Assembly: GCA_026075535.2 (NCBI GenBank)
Contig: AP026542.1
Location: forward strand, 3,472,001-3,536,000
Direction: 5' to 3'
Length of the DNA: 64,000 nucleotides
Source of the DNA: Tricholoma matsutake
Lineage: Eukaryota; Basidiomycota; Agaricomycetes; Agaricales; Tricholomataceae
In this document: piece by piece, positions 1-12,465 of the stretch
Numbering within the stretch: position 1 is the stretch's first letter
Layout of the letters: the number at the start of each line of letters is the position of its first letter
Made by a program: the position numbers and the translations under genes
Notes under the pieces: model-generated
What the model was told of the DNA's origin: nothing
Seen by the model: only the letters and a program-made list of their open reading frames with translations
The model's database searches: none

Positions 1-1000
1 ACATAGATAGAGAGCCCCAAAAGTCGATGGGTCCTCTCTCAACACTAAGCAGGCTGAGTGCAATGTGTCAAGTTATTTTAAAAATACAAAAATTCCCCAA
101 GTCGGTCAAGGCAACACTAGTGATGGTGGGTGTCCACCGGAGTCAATGGCATTGTTGGTGACATTGCAGGGGTGTAGCATGCAGATGGTGGGGGAACAGG
201 CAGGGATTCCATGTCTTCCACCCAGTCCAAACGTGCAGAAGGTAGCGAAATGGTTTGTTTATGGTCAAGCAGGGTCAAGCAGGGGTGTACAGGTGGAAAC
301 GAGGCCATCGACAGTGAATGAGGGGTGTCGACAGGTGTCAATGGTGTTGTTAGTGACACAGCAGGGTTGTAGGATGCAGTTGGCAGTGAGACAGCTCATT
401 TCTGGAGGCTTGGGGCCAAGCTGGGTGGTTGGGACACATTTCAGGGGTGTTTTGCTGAATCCAGCTATGTACATTGTCGTCCTGGAGCTGCTGGTGATGG
501 TTCTGCAATGGGCAGAGCGAGAGGTTTCATTGTCATCAACAAACATGTCGACAATGTTGTGGCATGCCTGGTGGATGCATGTGGCATCATTCCAGGCTTG
601 TGGTGGATAACATGGGCACAGGGGGGAGTTGAGGGTGTTGCAGGTCATTGTTTGGGTTGACCAAGCCTGCAGGGCTCATCCATGAAGTAGACGATGTGTT
701 CTGATGAGCACATATGCTCATCATCTTGCAAATCAGTTGACTGGGCTGTAGGTGGTCTCCATACATCATTTTCAGCTAGTGTATCAATCACTGAGGTGGT
801 AGTGGTTGGCTGGGCATCTGACACAGCTGGAGTGGTCGTTTCGGAGGTGTTTGCAGCAGGAGTGGCCACCATTGTTGGCGGTGACATGGCAGTGGCAGTG
901 AGCAGCTCAGGGCATGTAGCAGATGGTCTGGGGGTTGCCATTCGTCATTCTGGGGGCTGCGGAAGTGTTTGGGGGGATGTGGGTTGTCCAGGGAGCATGC

Positions 1001-1194
1001 TCAGTAAAAAAGGATTTTCCAGGAAGTCACGTGACTGTCAGGCTGTAGTCATGTAAATGTCAAAAAAACAACAAACACTTGACTATTACCTGACTTTTTG
1101 TTTTGACTATTACCTGACTATTTGTCATTTTTTTGACATTTACATGCCTATAGCCTGACAGTCATGTGACTATGTGAAAATCCTTCTTTACTGA
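1001..1194. mobile_element. Palindromic MITE inside LTR-N
   Basis: A 194-bp element forms an inverted repeat with arms of about 70 bp. The left arm begins TCAGTAAAAAAGGATTTTC and the right arm is its near reverse complement ending GAAAATCC...TTTACTGA. The ends are flanked by GGAGCATGC (992-1000) and GGAGCATGT (1195-1203), a 9-bp direct repeat with one C/T difference. The spacer holds two copies of a GACTATTACCTGACT motif. It has no coding capacity. A 9-bp duplication would fit a Mutator-like origin and an 8-bp one would fit hAT, so the superfamily is open. Confidence 0.7.
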
Positions 1195-3622
1195 GGAGCA
1201 TGTGCCATTGTTTGCGAGGTGCTGGGTGCAGTTCAGGAGCTGGGAGAAAGGTTGTCATCATCATTGTCAACAACATTGATGTGGCTGATGGCAGTGTCGA
1301 TGTGGCTGATGGAGGCTGTGCTGACATTGACAGTGGTGATGTGGGAGTGTTGGCATGGAAGGGGGGGTTGGTAACGATGGCAGTGGGGTTGTTCTCAGTT
1401 TGGGTACTCGCTTCTGTAGTCCTTGTAGTGGTTTGCATACCAAAATTGACGCAGAGCACCGTTCATGCATTTTTCCATGAGCTTGAGTCTTCTTCATCCA
1501 GTGGCTCCATTTGCAGGGCAGCACACCAATGAACTCTGGGTTGTTGTTGAGACATGGGTGGCAGTGAGAAAGAATCTTAACGGCAGGTTTGGTGCTAAAG
1601 GTATCAAATGATGCCCTACAGTGCTGAACTGGATGAGGCATTGTGGAAATGGTGGCGATGATCTGCATCTCATGGGGCTGTTCAAGTTGCGAGGGTTGGC
1701 GGAGCCTCTTGCAAGTTCATTATGGATGCTGCTGGCGCCATAGATGAGTCAGGAGAGGGGTGGGGGCAGGATGGGACAGATGGGGTGGAAACCAGGGTCA
1801 TCATGAGGCATGCAAAGTTGAGGGGGTTCCATTGATGGGGGGTGAGTATATGATTAATGAGAAGGGGGGGAGGAATATTGTGAAGGAGGAGAAGATGGGG
1901 GGTGGGACAGTCTGGAGTACATTGCTAAGCATGTGTATGCTATCAAGTTTATGGTGGGTTCACAACTCATTAGCAAAATGACAGCGTGGGATGGGTGGAA
2001 GACATTTCATCTGATGTTGCTTTTGCTTCTGAAAGAAGGTGAGGTGGAGAGCACAGAGCAGATGGAAGCAAGGGAGATTGTCAAAGCGTGCTTGCAGAGG
2101 AGTTTTGGGTTTAAGCTGGCTCATGGGCTGATTTTTGAGGGTGTTTGGGGAGTCGGGACATGTTGGGCTCATTGTGGAGGAAGCATGAGGGATCGGATGA
2201 TGTGCCAGGGACCTATGTGCTTTTGATGCTGTTGTATGCAGGCAATGATAAGAAATCATGCCCAGGCCACTCAAAGTCCAGCGACATTGAAAGTTCAGGG
2301 GTATTCAAGTTGGGGGAAATTGGGGATATGTCTTGCTTAAGAATATCCTGTAGACACTCTTCATTGACAGCTTTAGCTTGGCCAACGAGTTCTGCAGGGG
2401 AGACCGGGTTGGTGAGAGGCTGTGCACTGTCAACAGCCATTGAATTATTGGTCAGTCTTTTTTCATTTTGGGCTAGCATATTGGTACCATTAGATACAAG
2501 TGAATTGAATGTGGAGATTGAAGGGTGTATTGACAGAGCAGGATCTATGACAAGGTACAGTAGATGGTACAGGTGGCAGAGTTTGGGGAAAGACCATAGT
2601 ATGCAACTAAGTCATGTGATGAAGTGAAAATTGACTTGACATCCTTGGACATTGACTGATGGGTTGATTTAAGACATGGGTGGATGCCAAAGGGTTTGAA
2701 ACTGTTGTTCTGTAGAATGGAATTGCATATACATTATTGCAAGGAGCCATTGACGTTGGGAAGGTGGCCACAGAAATTATAGCTGGCAGAACATCTTGAC
2801 CTTGAATGGTATTAGATGTTTTATATGTGTGGGTCAGAATTGCGACTTGGGTAGGGAGAATGCTGATGACAGTGATCGCAGTCTAGAAAAGATGTAAGAA
2901 ATTGCTGAATGACAGCGTATTCTGCATCACATCCGGCAATCTTGGTGTGATCACTATTGCATGTAGAACAAAGAAGAGCTCAGGCTCGAGCATGCACAGA
3001 GAGAAGAACCATGGGTGGTGTTGCTGGAGGAGTGGCAATGGCAAGGTGCGAGATTTCAGGTGTAGGTGTGGTGGGTTTAGACGTGCTGGTGGCCATTTGA
3101 GCAGTTTGTCTATGCCTGAGTCAGGATGAGCTAGGGCAGATGGCACGGTGGTGGCGGTAGCATTTCTGGACATGAGAGGGTGAGCTGTAGGTTGTTTCTG
3201 AACAGGGGCCAGAGGATAGTCGAGGCTGGGGAAATGAGGGTGTGGGGATGTCAATGGAAAGCAATGTGGTTAGCATGTAGTTCGTTGAGGATCGTGATTG
3301 TTGACCCATGCAGTGGGAAAAAAGGGTGAAGCCTGGTAAACTAATCATGGCAGGGATCATCATTGAACATGCCAGTGTAAGGGCCAAAACAGCCCCAGGA
3401 TATTTGAACAAAGACCAGAGAGGTCTCGTGGGGGTGCAGCTTGTAGCAGGGACTCAGAGAGTGAGTGAGCGTCAAGTGAGCAGGTAGTTTCGCATGGTCA
3501 AGGTACAGTGTTGGTGTGAAAAAATTATCCGTTCTGGTAATTTCAGGGTCAGTGGGGTTTCAGGAAAAAGAGCATGTGTGAGAGAGTAGAGTGTGTATAG
3601 TAAGTTCATTATAAAAAAAAAG

Positions 3623-3806
3623 TGGAAGGAAGCCAAAGCTTCCAACACTCAAGGACATGAGAACTATAAGAAACTTAATATAATTTGACAAGGGAAACTA
3701 GAATACAGTACAAGTACTCGAAGTGTGGACTATATACTATCAGAATAACATGTGATAATAGACATGCATGTGATAATGCAATGCTGATGTAAGAGGCACT
3801 CTTACA
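3623..3806 (-). repeat. LTR-N 5' LTR (diverged)
   Basis: This is the reverse complement of the 193-bp LTRs at 25747-25939 and 29182-29374. It has the same TGTAAGAG-type start, which reads as the inverted CTCTTACA at 3799-3806, and the same TTCCTTCCA end. The T-run that follows the 5' LTR in the complete copy also follows here. The LTR is 184 bp and carries many differences. Confidence 0.8.
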
Positions 3807-4832
3807 CATATCTGTACAGTTCAAATGGCTCAACCCATACCATATACCGTACCGTCAAACTCCAGCTGCAGCCCTTGACGAATGGGTGCCATGACCATCA
3901 AACGGTACCATGTAAGTGTTGATATACGGCACAGTGTGCAGCCTTAGTTCATGCTACAGCCTCTCCTGCTATCTGGCCTGTCTATAGCTCAAGGAATCCT
4001 CATATAGTACTATACTATGCACTATTTCTTAAACTACATCAAGCAATTGAAGTGTCTGGTGGCCTTGGGTGAGTGACTGTCACCTACCTCAACACATTCA
4101 GTCTCCACCTCTTTTATATAGACTCATGGACCATTCCAATAATTTAATCCTACTCATAATACCTTGGTATGTATGTATATACAGCTACCACTCTGCCCTA
4201 TGAGCTGGCATTGAGTAACAAGGAGAATAGGTGATTGGGTGAAGATTCTATCTTGTAGGATGAAGTATTGACTATATGGATCACTTGTAGGGTATAAATG
4301 AAGGGTAAGGGACTGCCCTAAATGCCTTGTAGAAATTTTGGATGATAGGCAAAGTGTGTGCTTTATGGTGAATAAAGTTCATTTCTGTTGATGGGGGACC
4401 CATACCCTGGTGAGCCAGGACCTTCTCCCCATGCTATCCCTGCTATTTACCCTCAATATACATTATTATTAGCCCTAGGAATCAAAGAAGGTGAACACTT
4501 TGGCCCCATGGATCTCCCAGGGTGAGCATATTGCTTCCTGAGTACATATTCTCTGTTCTGTCTATCCTAACAACTGCAGGGCCTTCAGGGGGTCTATTAT
4601 GTAGTCTATCAGGACCATTCTACCTCCTTTTTATGTGCATTGAATAAAGGGAAGGCCTACGTATGCAGGTAAGTGACAACCTCTCCCCCCTCCCCATGTA
4701 GGTGATTGACAGAGAGACCCTTGTTCCCAGGTCTCCCAACATCAATCCCAACATTTACATAGATCCCTCTACTTCTCAACATACCCCTCTTTGGCTGTAG
4801 AAGATACACAAGCCCAGTAGAGGGTGCCCTAT
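3807..4832. other. Intergenic stretch, no gene recognised
   Basis: No convincing frame is present. The sequence around 4290-4385 has a TATAAAT-like box followed about 80 bp later by AATAAAG, an arrangement that could belong to an old solo LTR. I could not find a partner copy in the window, so this is left unassigned. Confidence 0.4.
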
Positions 4833-5030
4833 TGTGGTGACCTGGGGCTTGACCCCGCGTTTGTATATATTATATTTCTTTGCTATTGACCTGGCTGGCC
4901 CCTATAAAGGGACCAGCCTTCTATTTTACATAAGTGATCCTTTACTACCACCTTGAGTACACACAATAATATACGTTATTCATGTTTAGCTCCTGCGTGA
5001 TCTTAAGGGACCCCCCTCCAACTCACAACA
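4833..5030 (+). repeat. Gypsy-A 5' LTR
   Basis: This 198-bp LTR starts TG and ends CA and is preceded by TSD copy CCTAT. It contains a TATA box in CCCCTATAAAGGG. The sequence immediately downstream (5031 on, GTTTTTTAAACACCC) should hold the primer-binding site, but I could not match it to a tRNA or to a self-priming sequence in the LTR. Confidence 0.95.
4903..4908 (+). promoter_or_regulatory. TATA box of Gypsy-A LTR
   Basis: TATAAA lies 70 bp into the LTR, and the identical box is at 15064-15069 in the 3' LTR. It sits in the palindromic context CCCCTATAAAGGGACC and is the obvious core promoter for the element transcript. Confidence 0.6.
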
Positions 5031-5282
5031 GTTTTTTAAACACCCAAACTCATATAGAGTTAAGCTCGACATCGCCCCATCCAGCAATCGTCATCAACAT
5101 GACCCTGAACTTCTCCCACAAAGGGAGAAAATTCTCAACGCGATCAGCGACGGAAGCATATCCATCGCTAGGACCTGAATCAAGTTTCTTTTGCACTCGA
5201 CTCTTTGCTTTTCGCCCACTGCTACGACCGAAAATTTTTCTTTTCTCTCCATTGCTGAAGACTGTACAACAAGACCAACACC

Positions 5283-7862
5283 ATGGCCTACACCAAGGCC
5301 AAAACCAAGAACAAACTGAAGCCTGCTCCTAAGCAGGCCGCGCAAGGTAACTCTCATCTGTCACCATCAGGCTCAGATTCTCCTTGGCATGCGCCGAGAG
5401 ATTTAACTGGACCCCATCCACTCGAGGTGCATACAAGCACCTCGAGAAACAATGTTTCCCCTACTAGGGATACCCTCGAAGCGCATACAGCTGCTTTGAG
5501 AAACATCAATTCCTCTGCCCTCAGACTACACCATCAATGGCCCACCATTGAGGATGCCGACGACAGTGATCCTGAATCCAGAAAATCTTCCTCATCGAAA
5601 AACAGTCAACGAGACTCTCAACCTAACCCAGGACCTCCTCCTGGTTTGCTGAACCTTTCTCCTCTGGATGAATTGACCCCAGAGCCCAACAACAACCGGG
5701 TTACCCCCGGTAGTGGTATTGATCTTCCCCGCAACAACCAGGTGTACGATACACCTGGATTATTTCCTGCCATGTGGCCAGATTTAACACCATCAGCGCC
5801 TGCAATGCCGATGAACACTAACAATTGGCTGTGCCAACGAGAAGAGAAAAAGCCCCTTGAGAAACCTCGAGAGGATGAATCGGACGAAGAGTTTGGAGCT
5901 AAGCACTTCGCTCAGATCGTGATGGATATGTTTACCCGTTGCATGGATGCAAGAGATTTTGAATCTATTAAGTTGGAAAACCAACTTAAAGATCTGGCGT
6001 TGAGTTACGCCAGACACTTTTCTGGTAGGAGTATATTTAACCCTACCATCCCTCGTCCTGCCACAGTGGAACAAGATCCCAATCCTATCCTACCTCGTTC
6101 CACCAACCCTGCGGAATGAGAAGATCCTTCTGCACATAGACATGGTTCCCCACGTCTACAAAACCCTGAGTTATCTCGTGAAGTACCTTCTAAGAAGAAG
6201 GTACACTACATCAACAACAACAGGATTGTCCTTCAAAGGATACGCGATGGCGATATCTGGGACAGACATCCCACCTCGATCCCCGACCAGGGGATCTGCT
6301 TTGACAAAGATGGTCAACCTTGGGATAAGGATGACACTTCATCTCGCCATCAGAAGTGGGACATCCCACCCTCTGGAAATTCCAGATGGCCTGCGCAGAG
6401 TCACGCAGGCCATGGAGGACCACCAGATGGAGATGGATCCGGGGGTGATGATAATGAAAGTGATAGCGACTCGACGTATAGCACGTCGAGTGACGACAGT
6501 ACCAATTATTCTTCCCGGATAGAGGAAGAGGCACCCCGCAGAAACTCGTCGAATCATTGACAAGAAACACGGACTCACAATTCTTCCAGACGTACGCCAT
6601 CTGGACATTCTGGTACCCAACGAGAGCCAAATAGCCCTTACTGGTCTACATCTTCCCATCCCGATTCTTATCAAGAAAAAGGCTCTCGCCGTCCCTCAAA
6701 ATATTTGAGGGACATCCATACCAAGATACATAGACAGATCGACAACAAGGTCTCTGTCTTGACAGAAATTCCTACCACTGGAGGCAAGAACGGTCCCCGT
6801 GTTCCCAATCCATCAAAGTACGGCGGATTACCTGACACCGAAAGCTTTGAAAGATGGCTAAATGCCCTTCTTCGGTGGTTGAAGGTGAACAAGGTATGCG
6901 GCCCTGAGCTGGACTCAGACCATATTGAATATGTGGCGATGTTCCTTGAGAACACCGCCCTCACTTGGTTTGAGGATAGCATTGACGGTGCATACCGCCC
7001 ACACTCAATCTGGACTTTCAAAGAAGTCATCACCGGCCCATACAACCAGTTTGTGCATGAAAATGCGATGCATGATGTGACCAATAAATTCTGGCACGTC
7101 GAATATAATGCCGAAGAAGGCATTATGGGCTATTACCACAAACTGGAGCGATATGCTACCAGGATGATACAGGCGCCCAATCCTTTTACGTTCAAAATGC
7201 AATTAGTGACCGGGTTGCCCACAAGCATCATCTCCTTTGTACTGGACAAAGGATGCTCCGCTGAGACAAGCTCAGTGCAAGATATTCTACACTTTGCCTG
7301 CCAGGCAGAGGAAATAGGTAAAATGAGAAAACGCTTCAACGAAAAGAAGCGTATAATGGATTCCACCAAGTCGAAGAGTGCATCCTCTTCGACTAAAAGT
7401 TCTAAAACAAAAGACCCTTCACCTGAACAGTCTCATGAACAATCCCAAGATCATTCCCAAAAACACGATAAGAACTATTGTGACAACTCTCAATATCTGG
7501 GTTCGAAGTATCCTACCAAGGAAGTTCAAAGTCACGGCGACAGCGATCGCTGTAACAAAGATCATCGTGATACTCGACATCTCTCGTCTGGAGGAAAACC
7601 ATCCAGACATTCCGGATCCAAATCAGACAAAAGGTCTGATGACAAGAAGACCCCGACTTGTTACAGCTGTGGAGGTCCACACTACTCCACAGATAAGGGC
7701 TGCCCTAAATACGGACAGCCAAAACCATCAGCTAAGATGTATGCCGCTTGGGAAGGATCAGGCTCTACGACTGATCTCCAGACATCCTGTGCTCAACCGA
7801 GCGGTGATCACCACTCAAGTCCTACCAGGGACTCGGATTTGCACTCTGCGACGAGTGAATGA
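5283..7862 (+). pseudogene. gag: Gypsy-A Gag region of the gag-pol frame
   Basis: An ATG at 5283 opens a frame that continues in register to the end of pol at 12332. The first 470 residues are Pro/Ser/Asp-rich. From about residue 500 comes a retrotransposon capsid-like domain, including the run GLPDTESFERWLNALLRWLK. A Lys/Ser-rich tail follows, then a zinc knuckle near residue 793 of unusual spacing (CX2CX3HX6C rather than CX2CX4HX4C). In-frame TGA codons at 6117-6119, 6558-6560 and 7860-7862 each sit where CGA would keep the frame open. There is no separate gag stop and no frameshift, so the intact ancestor would have made one Gag-Pol polyprotein. Confidence 0.85.
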
Positions 7863-8768
7863 CTCGCCGCAGCATACAGCGACTCAGAGGACAACACTCC
7901 CTCTGAGTATGGGTCTGCGTTGTCAGACATGAACCCTGACGGTTCTCAGTACAGTTCAGAAGGCAAACTGTACAACTTGGAATCTGACACTGGAGATAAC
8001 CCCAGTGAATATTCTGGATCAGAGCACTTTGGTGCGATCCGAGAAATCCTTTCAGAGTATGACTCCGATAGTTGCCCATCCGCCCAATCGGTATCCGACT
8101 CAGAGGAAGACTCTGAGGACGAGACGGAGAAGAAATCTCCATCATTTTCTGAAAGATTAGGTGTCATGATGGACAACCTTTTCAAAAACAAACCACACTT
8201 TAGAGGCGCAACCACTTTGAGGAAATCCTCAAAGAAAATAACCCGTCCTCCTCGCTCAGAGAAGGACAACCATTGCTTTGTGGTGAAAATGAGGCTTCAT
8301 GAACTTGAAGCTTTTGTCCTCCTTGATTCAGGCTGCATGTCTGATTCAATCTCACCTGAGTTCGCCATGTCGGCGAACCTTAAAGCCCATGAATTGGAAG
8401 AACCGGTGCCATTGCAATTGGGCACCATTGGAAGCCGTTCAAAGATCAACTTTGGACTATTCACCAATTTTGAAATCGGTGAAATCAAAAACACCCACTA
8501 CTTCGATGTTGTTAACATTGATAGGTATGACACCATTCTGGGCACCATGTTCATGAGAAAACATGGTATAGTATTAGACTTCGAATGTGACGAAGTACGT
8601 GTCAAGGGCAAACACCTCAATACCATCATCGAGGGCCCTAACACTTTCAAGCAAGCCCAGCGGCATGCCATGCATCCTCAACCTCCCAAGGATGAGTGAC
8701 TCGACCACGGCCACCCAGCCGCACAAAAGAAAAAAGACCCAGACAAGCCTGGTCTGAGTTCTACGAAA
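7863..8768 (+). pseudogene. Gypsy-A protease region
   Basis: This is the same frame as the Gag region. An acidic Ser/Asp/Glu-rich linker leads to a retropepsin-like aspartic protease segment, with FVLLDSGCMSDSIS around residue 1015 carrying the catalytic DSG. It is followed by the usual hydrophobic FEIGEIKNTHYFDV and DTILGTMFM strands, where family members have an ILG motif. The protease would cleave the polyprotein. A TGA at 8697-8699 interrupts it at a CGA-compatible site. Confidence 0.8.
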
Positions 8769-10497
8769 GTGCAACCTCCATCTGTGAGACATAGGAATGT
8801 TGAAATGGAAGAAATAGACGATGTTGACAAACATCGTCCATTGAAGCTGAAACTTTCGGACCCCGTCCTTTTGGGACCCAAAGAGGGACCCCTGAGTGAC
8901 GAAGAGGACGATCTGGAAGAGATCGTCCAGGAATTCACTCGGGATAGATTTCCCGATGGACCCAATTTCGAACCTCCCAGGTTCAATCCCTCTATCCCTG
9001 CGGTACTTCCGCCAGATCAGGTCGATGACCTGAACGATGTACTCTTCGCAATTTGCGAAGATCTGGCTGATAAAGCTAAAAGTAAAGGACCTCTTTCAAA
9101 GAAGGACCTTCCACGCCTCTGTGAGGAGTGGAAACAATCTTGTCAGGACATCCTTAATGGAGTACCTGACAAACTACCTCCTTTAAGGGAGATAAACCAC
9201 CATATTTCACTGGTGGATGAGAAGAAGAAGTATAACTACTATCTTCCCAAATGTCCGGACTCGATGAGGAAACCCCTCGCTGAGAAAATATCCAAGTACT
9301 GCAAGGCAGGCTGGTGGTGCCCTGCCCGCGTGGAGCAAGCAGCTCCGATGCTAGTAGTTCCCAAGAAAACAGGGAAACTTTGCACTGTGATCAATGCAGT
9401 GAAACATAACGCTAACACGGTGAAAGATGTTACACCATTTCCTGATCAAGACTTGATTCGTCTTGATGTCGTTTGAGCAAAGTACCGCTTGAAGATTGAC
9501 CTCTCGGATGCCTATGAGCAGGTCCGAGTTGCACCAGAAGACATCTGGAAAACTGCATTCTTGACTGTTCAAGGCGTTTATGAGAGTCTTGTTATGCAAC
9601 AAGGCGACTGCAATGCACCATCAACCTTTCAAAGGTTGATGAACTCCATATTCCGAGACTACATCAGAATATTTGTCCACGCCTACCTGGATGACATTTT
9701 CGTGTTCAGTGACACGATCGAAGAACACCAGAAACATCTGGAGCTCGTGTTTGACAAGCTACATGAGCATTCTCTGTACCTTCGTGCAGAGAAGTGTGAA
9801 CTCTATGCTGAAAAGGTAGATTGTCTCGGTCACATGATTGATGAACATGGCCTACACGCTGATAGTGATAAAATGGCACATATATGAGAGTGGAAAACTC
9901 CTCGTAATTATCACGAAGTCCAGCGTTTTCTGGGACTCGTGCAGTATCTGGCACATTTCCTGCCAGATATAAGTGCCTTCACTAGTCCACTTTCTGTGAT
10001 GACTAAAAACGGCCAAGCCTTTTTGTGGCGACCGTTGCATGATCATTGCTTCCAGATGATTAAACACATCTGTTGCACGACACCAGTGCTGAAGCCGATC
10101 AACCCAGATTCACCTGAACAAATATGGGTGATCTGTGATGCCTCAGTCTTTGGGACTGGGGCAATGTATGGTCAGGGACCTGAGTGGCAAACTTGCTGCC
10201 CTGCTGGGTTCCTGTCCAAGAAATTCTCCGACGCTCAAAGGAACTACCGTACCTTTGAGCATGAGATGATTGCCATACTTGAGGCACTCCTCAAGTGGGA
10301 AGACAAACTGATCGGTAGGTGCATTCATGTCATCACTGATCACCAGGCACTTGAGGTTTTCCAAACTCAACGCCGACTGTCTGCTAGGCAAATGCGATGG
10401 ATGGAATATCTATCGCATTTCGACTTTGACATTCGTTATGTCAAAGGCAAATTGAACAAAGTAGCGGACGCTCTGTCCCGCTACTACCAATTTGACT
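8769..10497 (+). pseudogene. Gypsy-A reverse transcriptase and RNase H
   Basis: This is the frame-0 continuation. The RT shows the LDVV(R)AKYRLKIDLSDAYEQVRV core (first catalytic Asp in IDLSDAY), the PSTFQRLMN motif and the HAYLDDIFVF active site with both aspartates at about 9690-9695. The RNase H part has WVICDASVFGTGA, the FEHEMIAILEALLKW Glu motif and ITDHQALEVF, and ends near KVADALSRYY. TGA at 9474-9476 and 9885-9887 break it, and both are explained by CGA, for example VV-R-AKYRL and I-R-EWKTP. Catalytic residues are retained despite the stops. Confidence 0.9.
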
Positions 10498-12332
10498 CTT
10501 GGGATGATGCTCCTTTAGTCCAACACTACGTGTTCACAGACGTACATCTCGACCCCAACCACGAGGATCTCCCATGGGATCGACATCTCGAAATCAAAAA
10601 TCGAGTAATTGAAACTTGTTCTGCTGCTTCCCAGCAGAAACGAGTTGGTGAACAACTAAAAGCTCTTCAAGAACGAGTTGAAGAGCGTGAGGCAGCCACA
10701 GCCATAATGACTGCAAATGCAGAAGAAGTAACCACAACTCCTTCAGACACCAACCAATCGCAGGATGATCCTTCGATTTATGCCTCTCAGGCTAAAGGGC
10801 CTGACCTGCACATTCACATGTCAGAGTTAGACCCCCTGAATGACGATATCTGCAAGGGATATGTCAACGACAAACATTTCAAGAAGGTTCTTGAAAAACC
10901 TAAGGACCACCTGGACTTCCAGATTCGGGATGATTTCATTTGGAGAAAGAACAGAGGAGGTGAAGATGTTCTTTGCGTCCCCACCTCTACTTCCAAGGGT
11001 ACTACCTTACATGGTCATATCATCGAACAAGCCCACACACTGGTAGGGCATTTCGGCCCTCTGAAAACATCAGAATACATCCGACGTTGGTATTGGTGGC
11101 CTCAACTTCAATACGAAGTCGAAAAGTACTGTGATTCGTGCGAACCTTGCATCCACTCGAAGGGGGAATACCGCTCCCCTCGAGGCAAGCTGCACTCATT
11201 ACCGACACCCATGAGACCATGGGAGTCAATTGGAATGGATTTTATCGGACCCTTCCCAGAGTCCGATGGATTTGACTACCTTTGGGTAATTATATGTCGT
11301 CTGTCTTCCATGGTTCACCTTATCCCAGTGAACATGATGACGACAGCATCGCAACTATCTCCAATCTTCGTGAAGGAGATTGTCCATTTGCATGGACTAC
11401 CTGGCTTGATCATTTGCAATCGAGACTCTAAATTCACGTCCAAATGGTGGCATGAAATCCACCGTATCTTGGATGTAAAGATACTCATGTCCACGTCATT
11501 CCATCCTCAGACAGACGGAATAACGGAACACGCAAACCGTTCGATTGCTCAAATCCTCTGAGCGTTCGTTGCGTCCAATCAGAAAGATTGGGTAAAGTTC
11601 CTCTCTCTCGTAGAGTTTGCAATAAACTCTACCATTAACAGAGCAATGGGTATGGCCCCATTTGAAATCAACTACGGATTCTTGCCTCGCATGATGCAAG
11701 AACTTCCTTCTACAGAACACATTCCTCCCAGATTGCGTACTTTTGCAATGAATGCACTGCAAAACATGGCGATGGCCCATGATAGCATCATCGCTTAAAG
11801 AGTCTTTCAGCGGCACTATGCTAACAAGCATCGGCGCAAGGAGCCCAATATCAAACAAGGAGACCTTGTTTACCTTTCCACCAAAAATCTTGCGTTGCCA
11901 AAGGGACGTGCAAGTAAGCTGCTACCTAAATTTGTAGGACCCTACAAGGTCCTACAAGCTTTACCCAAAAAATCCAGCTATGTGCTGGATCTTCCCAGCG
12001 AGTTGAAACACCGGCATATACACCAGTGTTTCCATGTGAGCCTACTAAGGCCTCACCACCCTAACAATGACTTGTTGTTTCCCAACAGGCATTATCCTGA
12101 CGCATATGACTTCGGTGCCCCAGATGACACCGAATGGTATGTCGAAGAAATCATGGCTCACAAGTGGTGTGGCCATACCGTCCAGTTTGAAGTCAAGTGG
12201 AGTCTGGGAGACACCACTTGGGAACCTTTAGCGAACTGCAACGATCTTGCAGCTCTAGATGCTTATCTGGCACTGATGGGTGCCAGAGACTGGCAAGAAT
12301 TGCCAAAATGCGCAGGAACTCCTGCGCGTTGA
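10498..12332 (+). pseudogene. Gypsy-A integrase with C-terminal chromodomain-like segment
   Basis: Frame 0 continues. The HHCC zinc-binding region lies at about 11010-11150, ending YCDSCEPCIHSK. The catalytic core has Asp in GMDFIGPFPES, Asp in CNRDSKF (usual family form SDRGxxF) and Glu in DGITEHANR. A C-terminal EWYVEEIMAHK...VKWSLGDTTWEP segment from about 12132 is chromodomain-like and in chromoviruses directs integration to heterochromatin. Stops are TGA at 11559-11561 (CGA expected in ILRAFVASNQ) and TAA at 11796-11798 (likely CAA). The frame ends TGA at 12330-12332, followed shortly by a TAG. Confidence 0.88.
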
Positions 12333-12465
12333 CGAACTTAGCTACTTCGAGATTTCGAAGTCACGTTGGGCGGGTAACTGTCCAGCGGATTTCAAACTCC
12401 ACAACTGTACATCACAACGCACAGAGTTTCAAATTTTTTCTTCCTTCATCGCTTGGTACATTACC

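Larger units (their letters stand above)
120..3806 (-). mobile_element. LTR-N non-autonomous LTR element, reverse copy, truncated at 3' end
   Basis: Read on the minus strand, this region starts with an LTR at 3806 and continues with sequence recognisably related to the interior of the complete LTR-N copy at 25747-29374. For example, about 640-130 matches the 27900-28470 stretch, which encodes low-complexity Pro/His/Ser/Thr-rich peptide. Similarity fades at about 120, so the 3' part and the 3' LTR are missing or lie outside the window. No gag, protease, reverse transcriptase or integrase motif is visible. The copy is older than the 25.7-29.4 kb one: its LTR has many substitutions and no long frame survives. 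Confidence 0.7.

Noticed and set aside
65..610. 181-codon plus-strand ORF
   Set aside because: Opposite strand of the truncated LTR-N copy, starts at GTG, no motif.
6142..6522. Separate ORF in Gypsy-A between gag segments
   Set aside because: The gag frame itself stays open through this region apart from CGA-type TGAs; the other frame is a shadow.
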